A DNA stretch of 64,000 nucleotides from Morinoia aosen (lineage: Eukaryota > Arthropoda > Malacostraca > Amphipoda > Talitridae). Below, in pieces: positions 11,395 to 23,830 of the stretch. The notes beneath the pieces are model-generated. The model did no database searches. It was not told the origin of the DNA and was given only the letters and a program-made list of their open reading frames with translations. Position numbers and translations under genes: made by a program. Location: positions 65,238,392 through 65,302,391 of the forward strand of contig CM059559.1 of NCBI GenBank assembly GCA_030386875.1. The letters run 5' to 3'. Within the stretch, counting starts at the first letter, position 1, and each line of letters begins with the position of its first letter.

Positions 11395-11999
11395 GTTTTA
11401 ACGTCAAGTTCCCAGACCGAACCATCTTAAGGACGCTTCCAATGTTAGCCAAGTGCTGGTTTTTAGTCTTGGAATATACCAAAATATCGTTAAGAGAGAC
11501 GAAAGACATTTTCCCTAGAATAGGCGCAAGAACAGAGGTCATCACCCGCTGAAAAACGCTTGGACTCGAGCTCAACCCGAACGGAATACGTCGGAATTCT
11601 TATTTCCGACAACCAACACTGAAGGCAGTATATTTCCGACTCTCTTGGTCTAATTCGACCTGATGAAATGCGGAGCGCAAATCCAAAGTTGTGAACCATG
11701 TGTTCCCTCCTAAAGTCGATAGTATTTCATCGATTCTGGGTATGGGGTATGACTCTTTCACTAAAATTTTATTAAGAGCCCTGAAGTCAATCACGGGGCG
11801 AAGCTCCCCGCTCTTTTTTTACAATAATGAGTGGAATATTAAAGTCGGACATTGACTCCTCAATTATTCCCTGTGAAAGCATATCATTCGTAATTTTCAC
11901 AATTTCCTCCTGATATTCATGAGGTATTCTGTATGGGGCCAAATTCAGAACTGGTGCCCCCGGTTTCGACTGTATCCGGTGCGTCATAAAATTAGTAAC
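11375..11999 (-). pseudogene. Gypsy-type reverse transcriptase, catalytic box mutated
   Basis: Fragments in order are LAPYRIPHEYQEEIVKITND, then MIDFRALNKI...SYPIPRIDEIL with FTTLDLRSAFHQ, then SSSPSVFQRVM and the region of the YxDD catalytic box. That box reads SLND instead of the expected YLDD: the first catalytic Asp is Asn (codon AAC) and the Tyr is Ser. Frame changes occur near 11790 and 11600, and an in-frame TGA precedes the domain at about 12000-12002. The enzyme is inactive. Confidence 0.9.
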
Positions 12000-13398
12000 T
12001 CAAATAGTTTCCCCTTCTAGCGTAACTACATCACGAAACTGATTTAATAAATTTTCCAAAGGCAACTGCATGTCCTCCTCATGACATGAAATATCAACAT
12101 TCTTTAAAGGACGACGTACGTCCTGCTTTCCTGCACTTGGCACACCTTCTACTTGTGCATTTACTCCAAACATCTCACTACTAGCAAGAACTCGATCTCC
12201 GCCGCGTTCGTCAGACTGCAACTCAAGTCTTATCCCAGCCATGGTCTTCATTCCACCACAAACCGAAACAACCTGCATTGAATCCGACATAGCGTCAGAG
12301 CTTCTCTCAACATTATTAGCGTCCCTAAGTGCTGTTTCAACGCAAGTAAGATAAATTTCACTCTCGATCTCATCAGCTGCAATTAATTCCAAATTGCATA
12401 ACATTGTTTTCTCTCTGAAATAAATTGCGTCATCCTGCGCGTTTAAAATCATGACGGGCACTACGCCGTCTTCCTCGACTCGAACAATTGACTCTGCTAA
12501 GAGCGCTCCGTTCTCAAAACCTCTTTTCAAAATTAAATACTCTCCGAGTACTGCCTTTTTAACAAACCCGTATATCAACTTTATTGAGTTACTCGGCACC
12601 TCGGCCGCAGCGCAATGAACTACTAGTGGAGCTCTCTTTTTTTCTGGCCTTCCTTTTTGCTCTGGCCTTGCCTCAGCCGCAAGTGCGACTTTTTTTACTT
12701 CTTTGCAGCTACTATTTAACGCGCGGTAATTGCTTCTGTTGCTCTCCCTGGCAATTATTACATCAGGTAGTAAACAGTCGCTGTCTACAATACTTTTTAA
12801 CACAGCTTCTCTACTTACTGCTGGTTTCACATTTAATTCTTTAAAAGGCACAGTAACACCCTCATATACGAGGGATCCTTTTTTTAAATTGATTACCGCA
12901 TCATTCAACATATCTCTCCCTGAAATCAAATCGTAATTCAATTTTGCATCTTTAACGATCAAAGCACTAGTTTTAAGTACTCTGTTAGTACCAGGAATTG
13001 AAATAGTTAAATCGACTTCTCCACTGACATTACTTTTACTGTTAATTCCTTTGACGGTTAGGCAACTCGGCTTTATTTCATCATTCAGGCACTTGATTTG
13101 CTTGTAACTAATGAGGCATTTTTCAGAGCCGATATCGAGAAGTGCGCTTAAATACTGATCATTTCTGCTGTAAATTATCGTAGGTTTACTAGCTTTACGA
13201 AAAGCAACTAATCCGGCGCCTTTTTTCTTGAAATTGCCCGTCACAACTGAAGAAGTAAGCCTCAACTGCTTTGTTTTGTTGACTATCATCCGCAAACTCT
13301 TCGACTTGCAATAATTCGTACCTATTACCACACTTGAACAACGGATCAATCAAAGTTTCAAATTTAATAGTCTCGGACGTATCTGGAACTTCGACCAC
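12000..13398 (-). pseudogene. Gypsy-type aspartic protease and linker
   Basis: The retropepsin motif is at LSALLDIGSEKCLIS. The usual Asp-Thr/Ser-Gly triad is Asp-Ile-Gly, which would disturb the active site. The second retropepsin landmark appears as YDLISGRDML. A long, poorly conserved linker of about 270 residues rich in charged residues follows, before RT. The segment before the protease is in another frame, with a shift near 13250. An in-frame TGA separates this region from the RT. Confidence 0.8.
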
Positions 13399-13481
13399 AG
13401 CTTTAGGATTTACGAGAGTGCAGATCTGACTCTCGGGCTCAACCTCGTTCTCACTGCTACCTACCCCTGGACGTCCTATTC

Positions 13482-13866
13482 CTATTCCTCCGATAAAAAA
13501 TCTCGAGCATCTGGCTCGGAATCTGCAAAATGCACCTCATGCCTACCACGCGGTTGACTACTACCTCTGTTTGCGTTGCAGCCGCGTAGATACGCTTTAT
13601 AGCTTTTCACCTTTTTTTCTGACGCTTTACAATTTCTCACACAATGTGGACCTCCACAAGCCAAACACGCTGGCCCGGCAATTCCTCTCGTTTTACTCTG
13701 GCCTCTTTGAGGTCTACAATCAAAGTGCCCAAGCATGGAACATGAATTGCAGAATGGGAACCCTCGATTTCTAGCTACAAAATGCCCTGGGGCCTGATTT
13801 GAACTACTCTCTGTCCGCACAGTATTGCATTCCATGGAACCCATTCCTCTATCTCCTACATAGCCA
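13482..13866 (-). pseudogene. Gypsy-type nucleocapsid with zinc knuckles
   Basis: Two cysteine clusters are visible: CNSCSMLGHFDC, and CLACGGPHCVRNC which approximates the CCHC knuckle of retroviral nucleocapsids. Basic and Ser/Arg-rich sequence follows. It is in a different frame from the capsid region upstream, implying a frameshift around 13870-13900. Confidence 0.8.
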
Positions 13867-14925
13867 CTAAATTCCCTCGCTCTTTCGTAACCAAGGTCGG
13901 GGAGTTGTCCTACGTCCCGCTACTCGACTCCTACGGTAATTCCCGTAATTTCCGTGAAAAACTTCACTTCCCTGAAAAGAGTTCTGCGCTTCAACGCCTT
14001 CCTCAGAACCCTCTGTCACATCTGCAAAATAGCTTTCTTTATCGTACCGCGTTAGGTACTGAACCGCTAGGATTTTCTTTGTCTCAGATTGACTTCTAAC
14101 TGTAGCTACTGAACGCGCTAGCAGCTCTTCAGACGTACTGAACTGACACTCAAAGATTTTTCTCGAAAAGGATTCGTCTAGTAAAAGCGCTAAAACCGTT
14201 ATCGCCAAACAGTAAACAATACTGTCCCCAACGAAACGTTTCAACTCTGCCTGATTTGCACAAGCTTGATAATACGGGTGGCGCTGCCAGCCTAACGAAG
14301 CTGAATTCAAAAGGTGCTCTGACAATTTACCTATTTTAGCAAAAGCAGTTACCAACTGGGCTGCTAACGCATCGTTGCGAATGAATTGTAACTGATTGAG
14401 ACCGCATGCCAGGGCGTGAATGGACTTTTCACCCCTGCGCACATAAATATCATCCAAGATTTTTATCACTTCCTCGAAAGTATAGTGCAGGTGAGAGTTG
14501 ACTAACTTAGTCACAATTGAATTAAATTCTCCTACTTTTTTGTTGGCAGACCGAACAAGGAGCTCTTTTTTACTGGTATCTGATGTCACGTCTGGCAAAA
14601 GAGACATATATGCCCTCAGATTCATGACATGCGTTTTCCAGCTCTAATTTTCAAGGAATTCAGGATCCTCTCTACGTCTCCTCCCACGAAAGATAGGGAT
14701 CTCTGCATTTGACAGTATTGTTCCAGCCCTAGGGATACTAGCAGCAATCTCCCGTTCTAATAGCGTCCTATCTGTAGCACTAGTGTTTGGACCGGAGGCC
14801 CCGACTGCTTGTGAATCTGTCATTGCTATATTTTGGGCTGCAAACCGCGGCACACTATCTCTCCCGCGACTAATTTTTATCGTAGCTGATCGTATGAATT
14901 CCTCCGAGTCTGACGAATCCGACAT
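13867..14925 (-). pseudogene. Gypsy-type gag (matrix/capsid region)
   Basis: A true ATG (14923-14925) opens an acidic N-terminus (MSDSSDSEEF). After 93 codons an in-frame TAG (14644-14646) interrupts, then the same frame continues for about 260 codons through an alpha-helical, Leu/Ala-rich region consistent with a capsid. The only defect between the two halves is the one stop codon, so either a nonsense mutation or readthrough could be argued; given the damage elsewhere I favour mutation. It ends at 13867, where the frame is lost before the zinc knuckles. Confidence 0.75.
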
Positions 14926-16052
14926 GAGATGTTTTAACACAGATATTTAGATTCAAATTTTAACATCACCGTTACTACACAATAGGCAAGAAACACACTT
15001 CTAAATTCTAATAATTCGAATTTTCTCATAACCGTTACTACACAATAGGCATGAAACACACTTCTAAATTCTAATAATACACGCCCCCAAATTTACGCGA
15101 CAGAAAAAACTCAAAAACAGGAAAAAATCATCATCAATACACCAATAAAGCAATAAATCACCTAACCTCTAAAATCACCATTAATACAAATCACAACAAT
15201 AAGTTTAAACTCACTTTTTGAAATCTTGCAACCCGGCGTACATATGGTAATCTGTTAATGCTTTAATGGTAATCCGTTAATCCACTGAATATGCGATATG
15301 CGTTACTGCGTTCCACACTGCAACAAGGCTCCGACTAAACGTCTCTCTCTCTCTCAATGCAACTGAGCTGTTGTGCAGCCAGTGCAGCCTTGGCCGGTGC
15401 AAAAAAAAACTACTCCCTCGCCAAGATGCAGCGCTGATGCGCCACACAAATCGGCTCCAAAAAACACAGAGCTGCCTCTGCTCACACTGCCACTGCGGCT
15501 GCACTCGCGCACGCACAGATGGATTTTACTGATACAATCTTTACTTAACTCAAAACGTCGGACTGGAGGCTGGGACGTCGCTGTAAAATCGCCAATGTCG
15601 TAGACGTAGTTTACGTTGTAGCTACCACTGTTGTAGTTGTAGGTAACACTTCAAAAGTTTGTTACAGTTTGTAGCTATCATTTTTGGTTAGTTGCACTTG
15701 CACTTATCACTCGTCGTAGTGGCAGGTCCTCCAAACAACACGATTTCCAACACGATTTCTAGGTCTTCACCTGCGTCGAAAATCAACACAAGAGTGCGGA
15801 ATGGAGAGTCCGTATCGATCCAAGCCGAAAATAGCGCGTAGGATTCCAATAGCGCCGCGATCGGAATGTTGAATCCCACGACAATAACCGATGGGCGTAC
15901 CTGCCAAATATAGTTGTCTTTACTGTTGCCAGTCATCGATGAAGCTTCGTTGATACTGAAGATCTTCGGAACAGGAACAGCTTCAAACTTCTTCACTTCT
16001 TGATAACTTCTTGAGCTTGAAACGTATTCACACGGTGAGGTGAATTTGTACT
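14926..16052 (-). other. Gypsy 5' leader
   Basis: This is 1.1 kb between the 5' LTR and gag. It contains an imperfect tandem duplication of about 63 bp (about 14963-15080, core CCGTTACTACACAATAGGCA) and a minus-strand open frame at 15996-15688 whose first ATG is near 15936. I see no clear primer-binding site beginning TGG directly after the LTR. Confidence 0.6.
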
Positions 16053-16253
16053 ATACTGGCCACAAAAATATATATCGGCCAATTAAACGCAGGAGGTCTT
16101 CTTGGGTGAATACTTTATTGGCCCGTAGTAGGTGTGGCACAGGCGATTAACGTTAACGATTGAGCACAGATAGAACAGGGACAGCCACTTATATAGACTC
16201 TGAAAAACGCGAGGTGGGGAGAAAACGCAAGTAAGAGTAAGCTCGCCTGCACA
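16053..16253 (-). repeat. 5' LTR of the Gypsy-type element
   Basis: It is the direct-repeat partner of 6516-6695. In element orientation it contains a TATA-like TATATA (16191-16196) and AATAAA (complement of 16114-16119), so promoter and polyadenylation signals are both present. Confidence 0.88.
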
Positions 16254-16258
16254 ACGAT

Positions 16259-16510
16259 GCTCCGTACGTTACCTGCTGGAGGCGCTCGGCTTCCACGCTG
16301 CTCCGTACCTGCCTGCTGGAGACGCTCGGCTTCCACGCTGCTCCGTACGTTACCTGCTGGAGGCGCTCGGCTTTCACGCTGCTCCGTACGTCACCTCCTG
16401 GAGGCGCTCGGCTTCCACGCTGCTCCGTACGTCACCTGCTGGAGGCACTCGGCTTCCACGCTGCTCCGTACGTTACCTGCTGGGGGCGCTCGGCTTCCAC
16501 GCTGCTCCTT
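16259..16510. repeat. Minisatellite, right part (about 6 units)
   Basis: It is the continuation of the array at 6120-6515, with the same 40-bp unit and orientation. It mirrors the six-unit array at 24056-24297 across the palindrome. Confidence 0.92.
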
Positions 16511-16737
16511 TTACCAGACTGGGGACAGGCGGACGTAAATCCACTACAAGGGGATCTACTATTCGAGGTGTCCTGCCTTGAGGTGAGGAAGCTTGCCGGA
16601 CTTGCCAAACCCCTTAAAGTTGCCGAACCCCTGCCCTTTATATTATGGATATTTCTTCAGGACTCGAACCTTCATTATTCATTTTATAGGCAATATATTG
16701 ATAGGTCGCATGTTTGCTGGTGGTTCGTCAAACTATT

Positions 16738-17725
16738 TAAAGGAATTGAACGGCTTTTCTTATAAAATTCGATGAATAAATATAAAATACTTCATGAGCT
16801 AAATAACCTTGGAGGTATTCACAACATGTTTAGAACATTCGAAAGGATGTTCGGAGCCCTAAAATTTTTTAATTGACCCATTACCCGCCTCCCCCCCTCA
16901 TAGGGAAATTACTAAAAAATCTTATTTCTCAGCCAATATTGAACATAGAGACGATTAGTTTTTTGTTCGATTCACAATGAACTGGTATATAAAATCAAGA
17001 TCCAGTTTTTTTATATCGCATCAAAAAAATTTAGGAAGTTTTGAAATTTTTAATAACAAAATATATTGACTTTTAGTTATTACTTTGAGTGCCAATAAAA
17101 AATTCTAATTGACTTATCAAAAAAAACTGCGTAGGTTTATAGTACTCACCGAGATCTTCACGATGCAAAAAGAACTTCTCCATAAGAAAAAGACTATTGT
17201 AGAAATAATTAAAAAACTGCGCGGATTTTTTCACATCAAACGTTTTTTTCGCCTCTGCGGCTCAATTTCTCCTACAGTTTTTCACTTTTGAAGGAGATCT
17301 TTTCAGCATCGTGGAGATCAATGTTAGTACTAAAAATGCTAGGTTTTACATTCTTTTAACTTCTAATTCTAATTTTTTATGGTCCATATAAATAGAATTA
17401 TTTTTTTTAACATTCAAATAGGTATACATTTCTTTAGAGCATAACCAAAAAACTGCACCTAGTTATGGTAGATATTCGCATTATGAATTTAACAAAAAAA
17501 AACGTTTGTCTCTATAAACAATATTGGCTGAGGCTGAACAATTGAAATTTAAAAGATATACAATTGTTTGGGGGAGGGGGGAATGGGTAAATTTCAAAAA
17601 TGTTTTGCTGTAACTGTCTATTCGAATGTTATTAACATGCTGTGAATGCCCGAGAGCTAATTTCCCTCCATAAGTATTTTTTTTATTTTTCAAAGAATTC
17701 ATAGAAAAAAGTGTTCGATTACCTT
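16738..17725. mobile_element. Nested long-TIR element in the left arm
   Basis: About 1 kb, itself roughly palindromic with its centre near 17220. It is the mirror of 22856-23830. The FBL copy at 48 kb lacks it (junction near 48383), so it was an insertion made before the arms were duplicated. Confidence 0.7.
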
Positions 17726-18354
17726 AAATTTAATTACGTTAATTCTCTTTTCAGTAAAAATAAGGATCAGTAACCTGTATATTAATTATCATTCTTCGTT
17801 TTCGGCTTGAGACTCGAGGAAGGAGCGGCGAGCGGCCGGTCTGGGCAAGTGAGGTGGCTCCTAGCGTAGCATGCCCCCAACTAGTACGTTTCCCAGGCAA
17901 GTTCGTTTCCAACTCAAGTCTATTATTAGTGTTAACTTGCTTGCTGAAAGCAAATCTATCCTGAAACGGACCTTTTCCTTTATCCTTGAAATTGCGATCT
18001 CATTTTATTTGCTAGCACCGTTTTCTGATAACCCGCATTGACATCAGGCTGCCACTGATATCAAAATGGGGCGGACATCTGAAAATCAGAATACGCAATA
18101 TGAAACAAATTAAAAAAAAACAATATAAAAACATTTTTATTGAGTGTCCCACGTATGATTTCATGTTATAATTCTGCTTGTTCCTTCCTTAGTGAGTTAC
18201 TTAGTTAGTCAGTCCGTGCGTTACGCTTTCATCGCGTTCATCAATATATGCAAAGACCATCGCGGTATCTATGCAACAGCTTGATCATATGTTGGAATTT
18301 TTTTTGACATGGGAATGTTGGAATTTCCACGGGTCCTGTCACGATACTTTAGGC

Positions 18355-18665
18355 TAGGTAATGATGCAATAGTTAATTGAGATGGGGTATGTAACGATAG
18401 TCTAGGATAGGTTAGGGTAGGATATTAGAACATTAGGTTCGAATAGATTAAGTCAAGATAAGTTAGGCTAGAATAGGTGTTGCTGAGATAGGTTATGTAA
18501 GGTTAGCACGGGTTAGAATATGTTATGTTTCTTTGGGACCAGTTATGTTATGTTGGGATTGGTTATGTTGGGTTAGAATAGGTTATGTTGAGTTAGGATA
18601 GGTTTTGTTAGGTTAGGATAGGTTTTGTTGGGAGGTTATGTTGGGTTAGGATAGGTTATTTTGAA
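18355..18665. repeat. Degenerate TTAGG-like tandem tract
   Basis: Variants of GGTTAGGATAGGTTATGTTG repeat irregularly. The complementary tract is in the right arm at 21845-22185. Confidence 0.75.
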
Positions 18666-19327
18666 ATTATTTTACGGGTCCACCTTGGTTTCTAATGATA
18701 TTGACCTTGGAATTTCCACAGGTCCCCCCAGGATATAATTATTCAAATGCAGACCACGAATTTTTGCACGGCATCATGCAAGTTATCTCGATACTAATCG
18801 TGTGAAATAATAGCTCTCGTACATTTACGAGTATACATGTGTAAATATTTTGTCTCTAATCAGATTTTTCGTCTGGAAAAGATGAGGAGTAGCTGATGAA
18901 CGTATCTTTGATACAACACTGCCCTACGATGAGTATATATATGTACTGCGTGTCGAATTACCAACGACAGGACATTTTCTATCATGCTAAAAACTGAGAA
19001 ATTTTATGACGCTAAATATTCCGATAATGCATCCTATATCGTCAGACTTGCTCAAAGCCATTGTGACGCTATATGATCTGTCGGGAATTTCGCTCGATTT
19101 ATGAGTTTCGGAAGGGAGATATTACGGTAGCTCCAATGTATTGTTAACTTCTTTAAAAAATATGACCAGTTTTCAGAAAATGTTGGCAGTTTATCTGTTC
19201 TCTCAAATGAGCATATAAAAAGCATCCATTTCCAATGATTATTTCTGTTACGACAGCACATAGGAACGTAGTCCAGCTTGTTTCGCAATGGCGTCCGCTG
19301 CGCCATCAGTTTAGACAATTTAAGGAG

Positions 19328-19582
19328 ATGAAATATTGTCCTCAAACATTTTCCTGCAATATCAACATGGTAAAGACCTTTATTTACCTCTGGAATATGA
19401 GAGTTACCTATGTTAGGGTTACTTCACACCATTTTCCATTGCACATCAATCCAATATACCATGAGACTTTCAAGAATAGTATCCCAGATATACTAGAGGA
19501 AATTATGTGGAAAAATGAAAAAACGTATTTTCCCGTATCGGATTCTATTGAAAACTACAACCATCTTCTGACTGACCTTTAG
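19328..19582 (+). other. 84-codon ORF in the left arm, mirrored in the right arm
   Basis: An ATG-started frame of 84 codons has an exact-length counterpart at 20952-21206 on the minus strand. Of 10 nucleotide differences only 3 are silent, giving 6 amino-acid changes, which is what drift without selection would produce. I therefore do not call it a gene. No family is recognised. Confidence 0.25.
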
Positions 19583-19769
19583 TGGGATGTCATCGTTATG
19601 TTGCCACATCTAGCGGCCGGCTAGGAGATGTAGAAGGCATTTGGTTTAAAAGAAAAGAGACTTTACAAAACACTAGGAAGACTCGGGTTAAGTAGAATGT
19701 GTGTCAAGTGCTAAGCGAAATATCAGGATTGCATATGCACCTAACTTGAATTTATTATTGGCAGCCGTG

Positions 19770-19915
19770 GGCGTTGCGATAAGTAAAGCGATAATGCGAT
19801 ATATCGCTTTAACCGAAATTTTATCGCTTATCGTTTATCGTAAGAACGGAAAAATGTATCGCTTATATTCATCGCTAACAAATTCTCCGCGATAAATCTT
19901 GCGATTAAGTAGACG
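19770..19915. repeat. GATAA/TTATC-rich block in the left arm
   Basis: Many copies of GCGATAA or TTATCGC occur on both strands within 150 bp, mirrored at 20640-20775. These are GATA-factor-like words, but the block could also be simple sequence. Confidence 0.5.
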
Positions 19916-20951
19916 ACGAAAAACCATTACCGTGAGTGGTTACATGCTCATTGTTACGCGGCAACCTGATGCTGCCAGTCACCTGGCAGCCCACGCTTCC
20001 GTTGTCCCAGGGTTGCCAGATTGTTTTTTTAGGCCAAATTTCCAAAATTTTACGTTTTTCATTCTAACTTTCATTCGTTTTTCTTCTAACTATAAAAATA
20101 TTCTGGCTTTTCTTAAACCTGAGTATGCATATTATTTAAATTTCATACTGGCAACCCTGGTTGTCACTGTTCGCCCCACTGTTCACTGAATCGCCCGGCA
20201 ACTGGACGCATCTGATCTCAGCTCTGTATTTCATAGTACTACTAGCGATCCAAAGCTTCTTTATGTGTTACTTAACAGTAAAACTTAAAGTAATACAGTA
20301 TGTTATAACACATAAAGAAGCTTTGGATAGCTGGTAGTACTATGAAATATACAGAGCTGAGATCAGATGCGTCCATTTGCGGGCGATTCAGAGAAACTGT
20401 GACAACTAGGGTTGCCAGTATGAAATTTCAATTGTACGCCAACTCAGGTCGAAAAAAAGCCAGAATATTTTACCCCAATTAGATTGAAAAACTCAAGATT
20501 GTGGAAATTTGGCCTAAAAAAACAACCTGGCAACCCTGGTGACAACGGAAGCGCAGGGCTGCCAGGCGACTGGCAGCATCAGGTTGCCGCGTAACAATGA
20601 ACATGTAACCCCTCACAGTAATGGTTTTTCGTCGTCTACTTAATCGCAAGATTTATCGCAGAGAATTTGTAAGCGATAAATTTTTCCGTTCTTACGATAA
20701 ACGATAAGCGATAAAATTTTCGGTTAAAGCGATATATAGCATTATCGCTTTACCTATCGCAACGCCCACGACTGCCAATAATAAATTCAAGTTAGGTGCA
20801 TATGCAATCCTGATATTTCGCTTAGCACTTGACACACATTCTACTTAACCCGAGTTTTCCTAGTGTTTTGTGTCGTCTCTTTTCTTTAAAAAAATGCCTT
20901 CTACAAATCCTAGCCGGCCGCTACATGTGGCAACATAACGATGACATCCCA

Positions 20952-21206
20952 CTAAAGGTCGGTCAGAAGATGGTTGTAGTTTTCAATAGAATCCGATACG
21001 GGAAAATACGTTTTTTCATTTTTCCACATAATTTCCTCTAGTATATCTGGGATACCATTCTTGAAAGTCTCATGGTATATTGGATTGATGTGCAATGGAA
21101 AATGGTGTGAAGTATCCCTAACATAAGTAATTCTCATATTCCAGAGGTAAATAAAGGTCTTTACCCAGTTGATATTGTAGGAAAATGTCTGAGAACAATA
21201 TTTCAT
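20952..21206 (-). other. 84-codon ORF in the right arm (mirror of 19328-19582)
   Basis: It has the same length and the same stop as its left-arm partner. The replacement-heavy differences argue against coding function. Confidence 0.25.
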
Positions 21207-21844
21207 CTCCTAAAATTGTCTAACCTGATGGCGCAGCGGACGCCATTGCGAAAAAAGCTGGACTACGTTCCTATGTGCTGTCGTAACAGAAATAATCGTT
21301 AGAAACGGATGCTTTTTATAAGCTCATTTGAAAGAACAGATAATCTGCCAACATATTCTGAAAACTGGTCGTATTTTTTAAAGGAATTTAACAATACATT
21401 GGAGCTACCGTAATATCTCCCTTTCGAAACTCATAAATCGAGCGAAATTCCCAACAGATCATATATCGTCACAATGGCTTTGAGCAGGTCTGACGATATA
21501 GGATGCATCATCGGAATATGTAGCGTCATAAAATTTCTCAGTTTTTAGCATGATAGAAAATGTCCTCTCATAGGTAATTCGGCACGCAGTACATTTACTC
21601 ATCGTAGGGCAGTGTTGTTTCAAAGATACGTTCATCAGCTACCCTTTTCCAGACGTAAAATCTGATTAGAGACAAAATATTTACACATGTATACTCGTAA
21701 ATGTACGAGAGCTATTATTTCACACGATTAGTATCGAGATAACTTGCATAATGCCGTGCAAAATGTCGTGGTCTGCATTTGAATAATTATATACTAGGGG
21801 GACCTATGGAAATTCCAAGGTCAATATCATTAGAAACCAAGGTG

Positions 21845-22185
21845 GACCCGTAAAATAATTTCAAAATAACCTATCCTAACCAAACATAACTTATCCTAAC
21901 CTAATATGAATTATCTTATTAACTCAACATAACCTATCTTACCCCAAAAAAAACTATCCTAACCCAACAAAACCTGTCCTAACTCAACATAACCTATTCT
22001 AACCCAACATAACCAACCCCAACATAACATAACTAATCCCAAAGAAACATAACCTATTTTAACATGCGCTAACCTTACATAATCTATCTCAGTATCACCT
22101 ATTCTAGCCTAACTTATCTCGACTTAATCTATTTGAACCTAGTGTTCTAACATACTAGCCTAACCTATCCTAGACTATCGTTACA
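21845..22185. repeat. Degenerate CCTAA-like tandem tract
   Basis: It is the complement of the left-arm tract, with variants of AACCTATCCTAACC. Confidence 0.75.
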
Positions 22186-22855
22186 TATCCTACCTCAATT
22201 AACTATTGCATCATTAATTAGCCTAAAGTATTGTGGCAGGACCCGTGAAGAATTCCAACATTCCCTGCTTAAAAAAAATTCCAACATATGATCAAGCTGT
22301 TGCATAGATACCGCGATGGTCTTGGCATTTATTGATGAACGCGATGAAAGCGTACCGGACGGACTGACTAACTAAGTAACTGACTAAGGAAGGAACAAGC
22401 AGAATTATAATATGAGATTATACGTGCGACACTCAATAAAAATGTTTTTATGTTTATTTTGTTGAATTTGTGTCATACTGCGTATTTTGAATTTCAGATG
22501 TACGCCCCATTTTGATATCAGTGGCAACCTGATGCCAATGCAGGATATCAGAAAACGGTGCTAGCAAATAAATTGGGATTGCAATTTCAAGGATAAAGGA
22601 AAAGGTTCGTTCCAGAATACGTTTGCCTTCAGCAAGCAAGTTAACACTAATTATAGGCTCGAGTTGGAAACTTGAACTTGGGCGGGGAAACGGTACTAGT
22701 TGAGGGCATGCTACGCTAGCAGCCACCTCACTGCCCAGACCGGCCGCTCGCCGCTCCTTCCCCGAGTCTCAAGCTGAAAACAAAGAATGACAATTAATAT
22801 ACAGGTACCTGATCCTTATTTTTACTGAAAATATAATTAACGTAATTAAATTCAT

Positions 22856-23830
22856 GGGAATCGAACGCTTTTTCCTATGAATTATTTGAAAAATAAAAAC
22901 AAAACTTACGGAGTGAAATAAGTTCTCGGGTATTCACAGCATGTTTATAACATTCGAATAGACAGTAATAGGCCAAAATTTTTTTAAACTTATTACCAAA
23001 ACAACCCTCAAACAATTTTCTTTCAAGTTCCAATTTTTCAGCCTCAGCCAATATTGTACATAAAGACAAACGTTTTTTTTTTTGTTAGATTCATAATGCA
23101 AATATCTACCAAAAGTAGGTGCAGTTTATTGGTTTTGCTCTAAAAAAATTTAAACCTATTTAAATAATAAAAACATAATAATTCTATTTCTATCGACAAT
23201 AAAAAAATTAGAATTTAAAATTCCAGAAGAATGAAACCTAGTATTTATAGTACTCACATTGATCTCCACGATGCTGAAAAGATCTTCTTCAAAACTGGAA
23301 AACTCTAGGAGAAATTGAGCCGCACGGGCGAAAAAAACTTTTTATGGGAAAAAAGCGTTCCAGTTTTTAATTATTTCACCAACAGTCTTTCACTTATGGA
23401 GGAGATCTTTTTTGCATCGTAAAGATCTCGGTGAGTACTATAAACCTGCGTAGGTTTTTTTGATAAGTTATTAGAATTTTTCATTGCCATTGAAAGTAAT
23501 AACTAAAAGTTAATATATTTTGTTTCAAAAAATTCAAAAACTTTTTGAATTTTTTTAAGCGATATCAAAAAACTGGATCCTAACTTTATATACCAGTTCA
23601 GTGTGAATCGAACAAAAAACTAATCGTCTCTATGTACAATATTGGCTGAGAAATAAGATTTTTTAGAAATTTTCCATTGAGGGGGGGGGGATTTAAAAAA
23701 TTGTAGGGCTCCGGACACTCGTTCAAATGTTCTAAACATGTTGTGAATACCTCCAAGCCTATTTTGCTCATGAAGTATATTATATTTATTTTTCATATTT
23801 TATAAGAAAAACCGTTCAATTCCCTTGACT
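22856..23830. mobile_element. Nested long-TIR element in the right arm
   Basis: Its ends are inverted repeats of at least 100 bp: GGGAATCGAACGCTTTTTCC at the left and, read inward, GGGAATTGAACGGTTTTTC at the right. The FBL copy at 48 kb joins directly across this position near 48383. A related half-copy lies at 57410-57835. Confidence 0.72.

Larger units (their letters stand above)
6516..16253 (-). mobile_element. Gypsy-type LTR retrotransposon, full length but dead
   Basis: Two direct LTRs (6516-6695 and 16053-16253) bracket gag, protease, RT, RNase H and integrase in the Ty3/Gypsy order on the minus strand. The element sits inside the minisatellite. The flanks ACGCT (6511-6515) and ACGAT (16254-16258) are an imperfect 5-bp target duplication, and rejoining them restores a normal unit. 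By eye the LTRs differ at roughly one base in twelve plus an indel in one of them, so the insertion is not recent. Every coding segment carries frameshifts or stops. No env-like long ORF exists in the 2.5 kb after integrase. Confidence 0.93.
16511..20270. repeat. Left arm of the giant inverted repeat
   Basis: It pairs with 20306-24054. In a 255-base stretch I aligned by hand (19328-19582 with 20952-21206) the arms differ at 10 positions, about 96% identity. From the array inward it contains a nested palindromic element, a GC-richer block with CGAGCGGCCG, a TTAGG-like tract and a GATAA-rich block. No gene is supported. Confidence 0.93.

Noticed and set aside
15277-15603. Overlapping frames on both strands in the Gypsy leader
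   Set aside because: They are mutually overlapping, lack motifs, and lie in a composition-biased leader.
18355-18665. Telomere array
   Set aside because: Repeats are too degenerate, are mirrored in the other arm, and lie internal to a transposon-like structure.
19328-19582. ORF preserved at equal length in both palindrome arms
   Set aside because: Of 10 differences only 3 are silent, matching neutral drift; preservation follows from arm similarity.
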